Shown here: piece after piece, positions 62,653 through 64,000 of the stretch
Numbering within the stretch: the stretch's first letter is position 1
Layout of the letters: every line of letters starts with the position of its first letter
The notes under the pieces: generated by a model
What the model saw: only the letters and a program-made list of their open reading frames with translations
Database searches by the model: none
Told to the model about the DNA's origin: nothing
Source: Luteibacter sp. OK325
Lineage (GTDB): Bacteria; Pseudomonadota; Gammaproteobacteria; Xanthomonadales; Rhodanobacteraceae
Length of the DNA stretch: 64,000 nt
Assembly (NCBI RefSeq): GCF_003050935.1
Contig: NZ_QAOX01000005.1
Location: 298,479 to 362,478, forward strand
Direction: 5' to 3'
Translations under genes and position numbers: made by a program

Positions 62653-63729
62653 ATGACTGCCTGGATAGATCGCCGTGCCCTCGACCTGTTTGCCATCGAG
62701 CATCCCCTGTTGCTCGCGCCGATGGCAGGATCGGGTGGTTCGGCACTCGCCACGGCGGTAGCACACGCCGGCGGCCTGGGTGCCATCCCCTGCGCGTCGA
62801 TTTCATTGCAGACGATCGAGGCAGAGGTAAAAACCTTTCGTACGGCGACATCGGGTGCGCGGGTCAACCTGAATTTTTTCGCGCACGCGCCGATCACACC
62901 CACGGGCGAAGCCACGCAACGCTGGCTCGATCGTCTTGCACCCTACTTCGCCGAGTTCGGCGTGAACGTTGCCGACCTGCCCAAAGCAGGCGGACGCGCG
63001 CCATTCGACAGCGCGATGTGCTCCCTCATCGAAACCCTGCGCCCGGAAGTAGTGAGCTTCCACTTCGGCTTGCCCGTCGACGCCCTTCTCGATCGGGTGA
63101 AGGCGACGGGCGCGATCGTTATCGCGAGTGCGACCACGGTCGCCGAGGGTCGGTGGCTGCAGGAGCGTGGTTGCGATGCAGTCATCGCTCAAGGTTACGA
63201 AGCCGGTGGTCACCGCGGCAATTTCCTCACGGACGACATGGCCACGCAGCCCGGAACGTTCGCTCTCGTGCCGCAGATGGTGGATGCGCTGAAGGTACCG
63301 GTGATTGCCGCCGGTGGCATCGCAGACGGTCGCGGCATGGCCGCCGCCTTGTGCCTGGGCGCCTCCGCGGTGCAGTTGGGCACGGCGTTCCTTCTGTCGG
63401 AGGAAGCGACCACGGTCACTGCCCACCGCAACGCATTGCGCACGGCGCGTGACGACAACACGGCGGTGACCAACGTGCTCACCGGCCGTCCCGCTCGCGG
63501 CATTGTCAACCGGATCATGCGCGAAGTCGGGATGCTCTCGTCGGACGCGCTTCCGTTTCCTCTGGCCGGTGGGCCGTTGACACCGTTGCGCGCAGCGACC
63601 GAACCGGATGGCCTTGGCGACTTTCAGCCGTTGTGGTCGGGACAGGCAGGCGCTCTTGCTCGCGATGCATCCGCGACGGAAATCGCCATGCAAATCGCCG
63701 AACGCGCGGCGCGGATGCTCGGCATCTAA
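62653..63729 (+). CDS. nitronate monooxygenase
   Basis: The 358-residue FMN-dependent TIM barrel shows LLAPMAGSGGSALATAVAHAGGLGAI at the N-terminus, IAQGYEAGGHRGNFL in the middle and VIAAGGIADGRGMAAALCLGASAVQLGTAFL for FMN phosphate binding. These are features of class I nitronate monooxygenases (former 2-nitropropane dioxygenases), which detoxify propionate-3-nitronate and alkyl nitronates. AGGAATCGCC precedes the ATG. Enoyl-ACP reductase FabK has a similar fold, but the EAGGHRG motif favours the nitronate enzyme. It is divergent from the FadR regulator. Confidence 0.9.
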   Translation: MTAWIDRRALDLFAIEHPLLLAPMAGSGGSALATAVAHAGGLGAIPCASISLQTIEAEVKTFRTATSGARVNLNFFAHAPITPTGEATQRWLDRLAPYFAEFGVNVADLPKAGGRAPFDSAMCSLIETLRPEVVSFHFGLPVDALLDRVKATGAIVIASATTVAEGRWLQERGCDAVIAQGYEAGGHRGNFLTDDMATQPGTFALVPQMVDALKVPVIAAGGIADGRGMAAALCLGASAVQLGTAFLLSEEATTVTAHRNALRTARDDNTAVTNVLTGRPARGIVNRIMREVGMLSSDALPFPLAGGPLTPLRAATEPDGLGDFQPLWSGQAGALARDASATEIAMQIAERAARMLGI

Positions 63730-63777
63730 GCGGGCTCGGCTTCGCCGTCGCCCTCTACACTTGGGCGTCTCGCGGGG

Positions 63778-63917
63778 GAGACCTTGGCGCCCACCCTCGC
63801 TGCTCAGACAGTCCTCCGCGTTCGGTTCGGAAGACCGCTTCGCGGCCCATGTATCTATCTGGCCTACGGCCGCTCCACTTGTGCGGAACTCGCCTCGAGG
63901 GTGGGCACCAAGGTCTC
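63778..63917. repeat. 140-bp element bounded by 22-bp inverted repeats
   Basis: Bases 63778-63799 (GAGACCTTGGCGCCCACCCT..) are the reverse complement of 63896-63917 in 21 of 22 positions, enclosing 96 bases that include a CCGC-TTC-GCGG hairpin. There is no reading frame of note inside. It may be a dispersed structured repeat or a non-autonomous mobile element. Confidence 0.55.
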
Positions 63918-64000
63918 TCACGACGATACGGTTGAGTGGGAGGAGAGCCGTGGCGTGGTGCCGTCGTCGGCCCCGGCCGCTTCCGGAACACCGGGGCGAA
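63918..64000. other. unassigned right edge
   Basis: Nothing is recognisable in the last 83 bases. A gene may begin or end beyond the window. Confidence 0.4.

Noticed and set aside
63778..63917. Integron attC site
   Set aside because: The arms lack the GTTRRRY core boxes, and no cassette gene or integrase is visible.

Overview
The window is GC-rich chromosomal DNA from a gammaproteobacterium, most likely a member of the Xanthomonadales, family Rhodanobacteraceae (Luteibacter/Dyella type). The reasons are the tonB-exbB-exbD-exbD order with two exbD copies, pdxJ beside it, PaoABC-type aldehyde oxidoreductase genes, a minor-pilin/pilY1 operon, and many short palindromic REP-like repeats starting GTGGGAGCCG. 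This placement rests on gene order and protein resemblance, not on a database search. I saw no rRNA, tRNA, CRISPR array, integrase or transposase.

Left part (1-20.3 kb). A TonB energy-transduction operon (225-2549) ends at a strong terminator and a REP cluster. It is followed by leftward pdxJ and an Sfp-type phosphopantetheinyl transferase. Next is a coherent acetate module: a CrbS-type transporter/histidine-kinase hybrid (4361-7876), its LuxR-type response regulator placed 5 bp behind acs in one leftward operon (10538-7924), and a divergent DcaP-like porin plus an MHS-family transporter (10703-13879). A mismatch glycosylase (mug) and a TetR-controlled tripartite efflux operon with an aldo/keto reductase (15207-20169) follow.

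Middle (20.3-44.1 kb). There is an iron-type DUF3649/PepSY/DUF3325 operon with a Fur-like palindrome at its front, an MgtC-like gene that lacks two family motifs, a six-gene type IV pilus assembly operon (pilV-pilW-pilX-pilY1-pilE-fimT), a PA0069-type radical SAM gene, a periplasmic molybdenum aldehyde oxidoreductase (paoABC), and a Tat-exported alpha/beta hydrolase facing an SDR. After these come a ClpP-like peptidase with a small membrane protein, divergent from an ECF sigma factor, several small unknowns, a TolC-family protein and a GNAT acetyltransferase.

Right part (44.1-64 kb). A 3081-residue classical autotransporter dominates. Its passenger has 22 recognisable beta-strand repeats, organised in its second half as a ~1.39 kb higher-order duplication. 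Behind it are a REP cluster and a secreted epoxide-hydrolase-like protein. An alpha-galactoside utilisation locus follows: TonB-dependent receptor, aldose 1-epimerase and secreted GH36 alpha-galactosidase in one leftward operon, with a FadR-type regulator upstream. The window ends with a nitronate monooxygenase and a 140-bp element bounded by 22-bp inverted repeats.

The TonB system at the left end would energise the galactoside receptor at the right end and any receptor served by the PepSY operon. The most unusual items are the autotransporter's higher-order repeats, the ClpP-like/membrane-protein pair facing an ECF sigma factor, the galactoside locus, a hairpin with U-tract set directly before pdxJ, and REP elements that have become C-terminal coding sequence of two genes.
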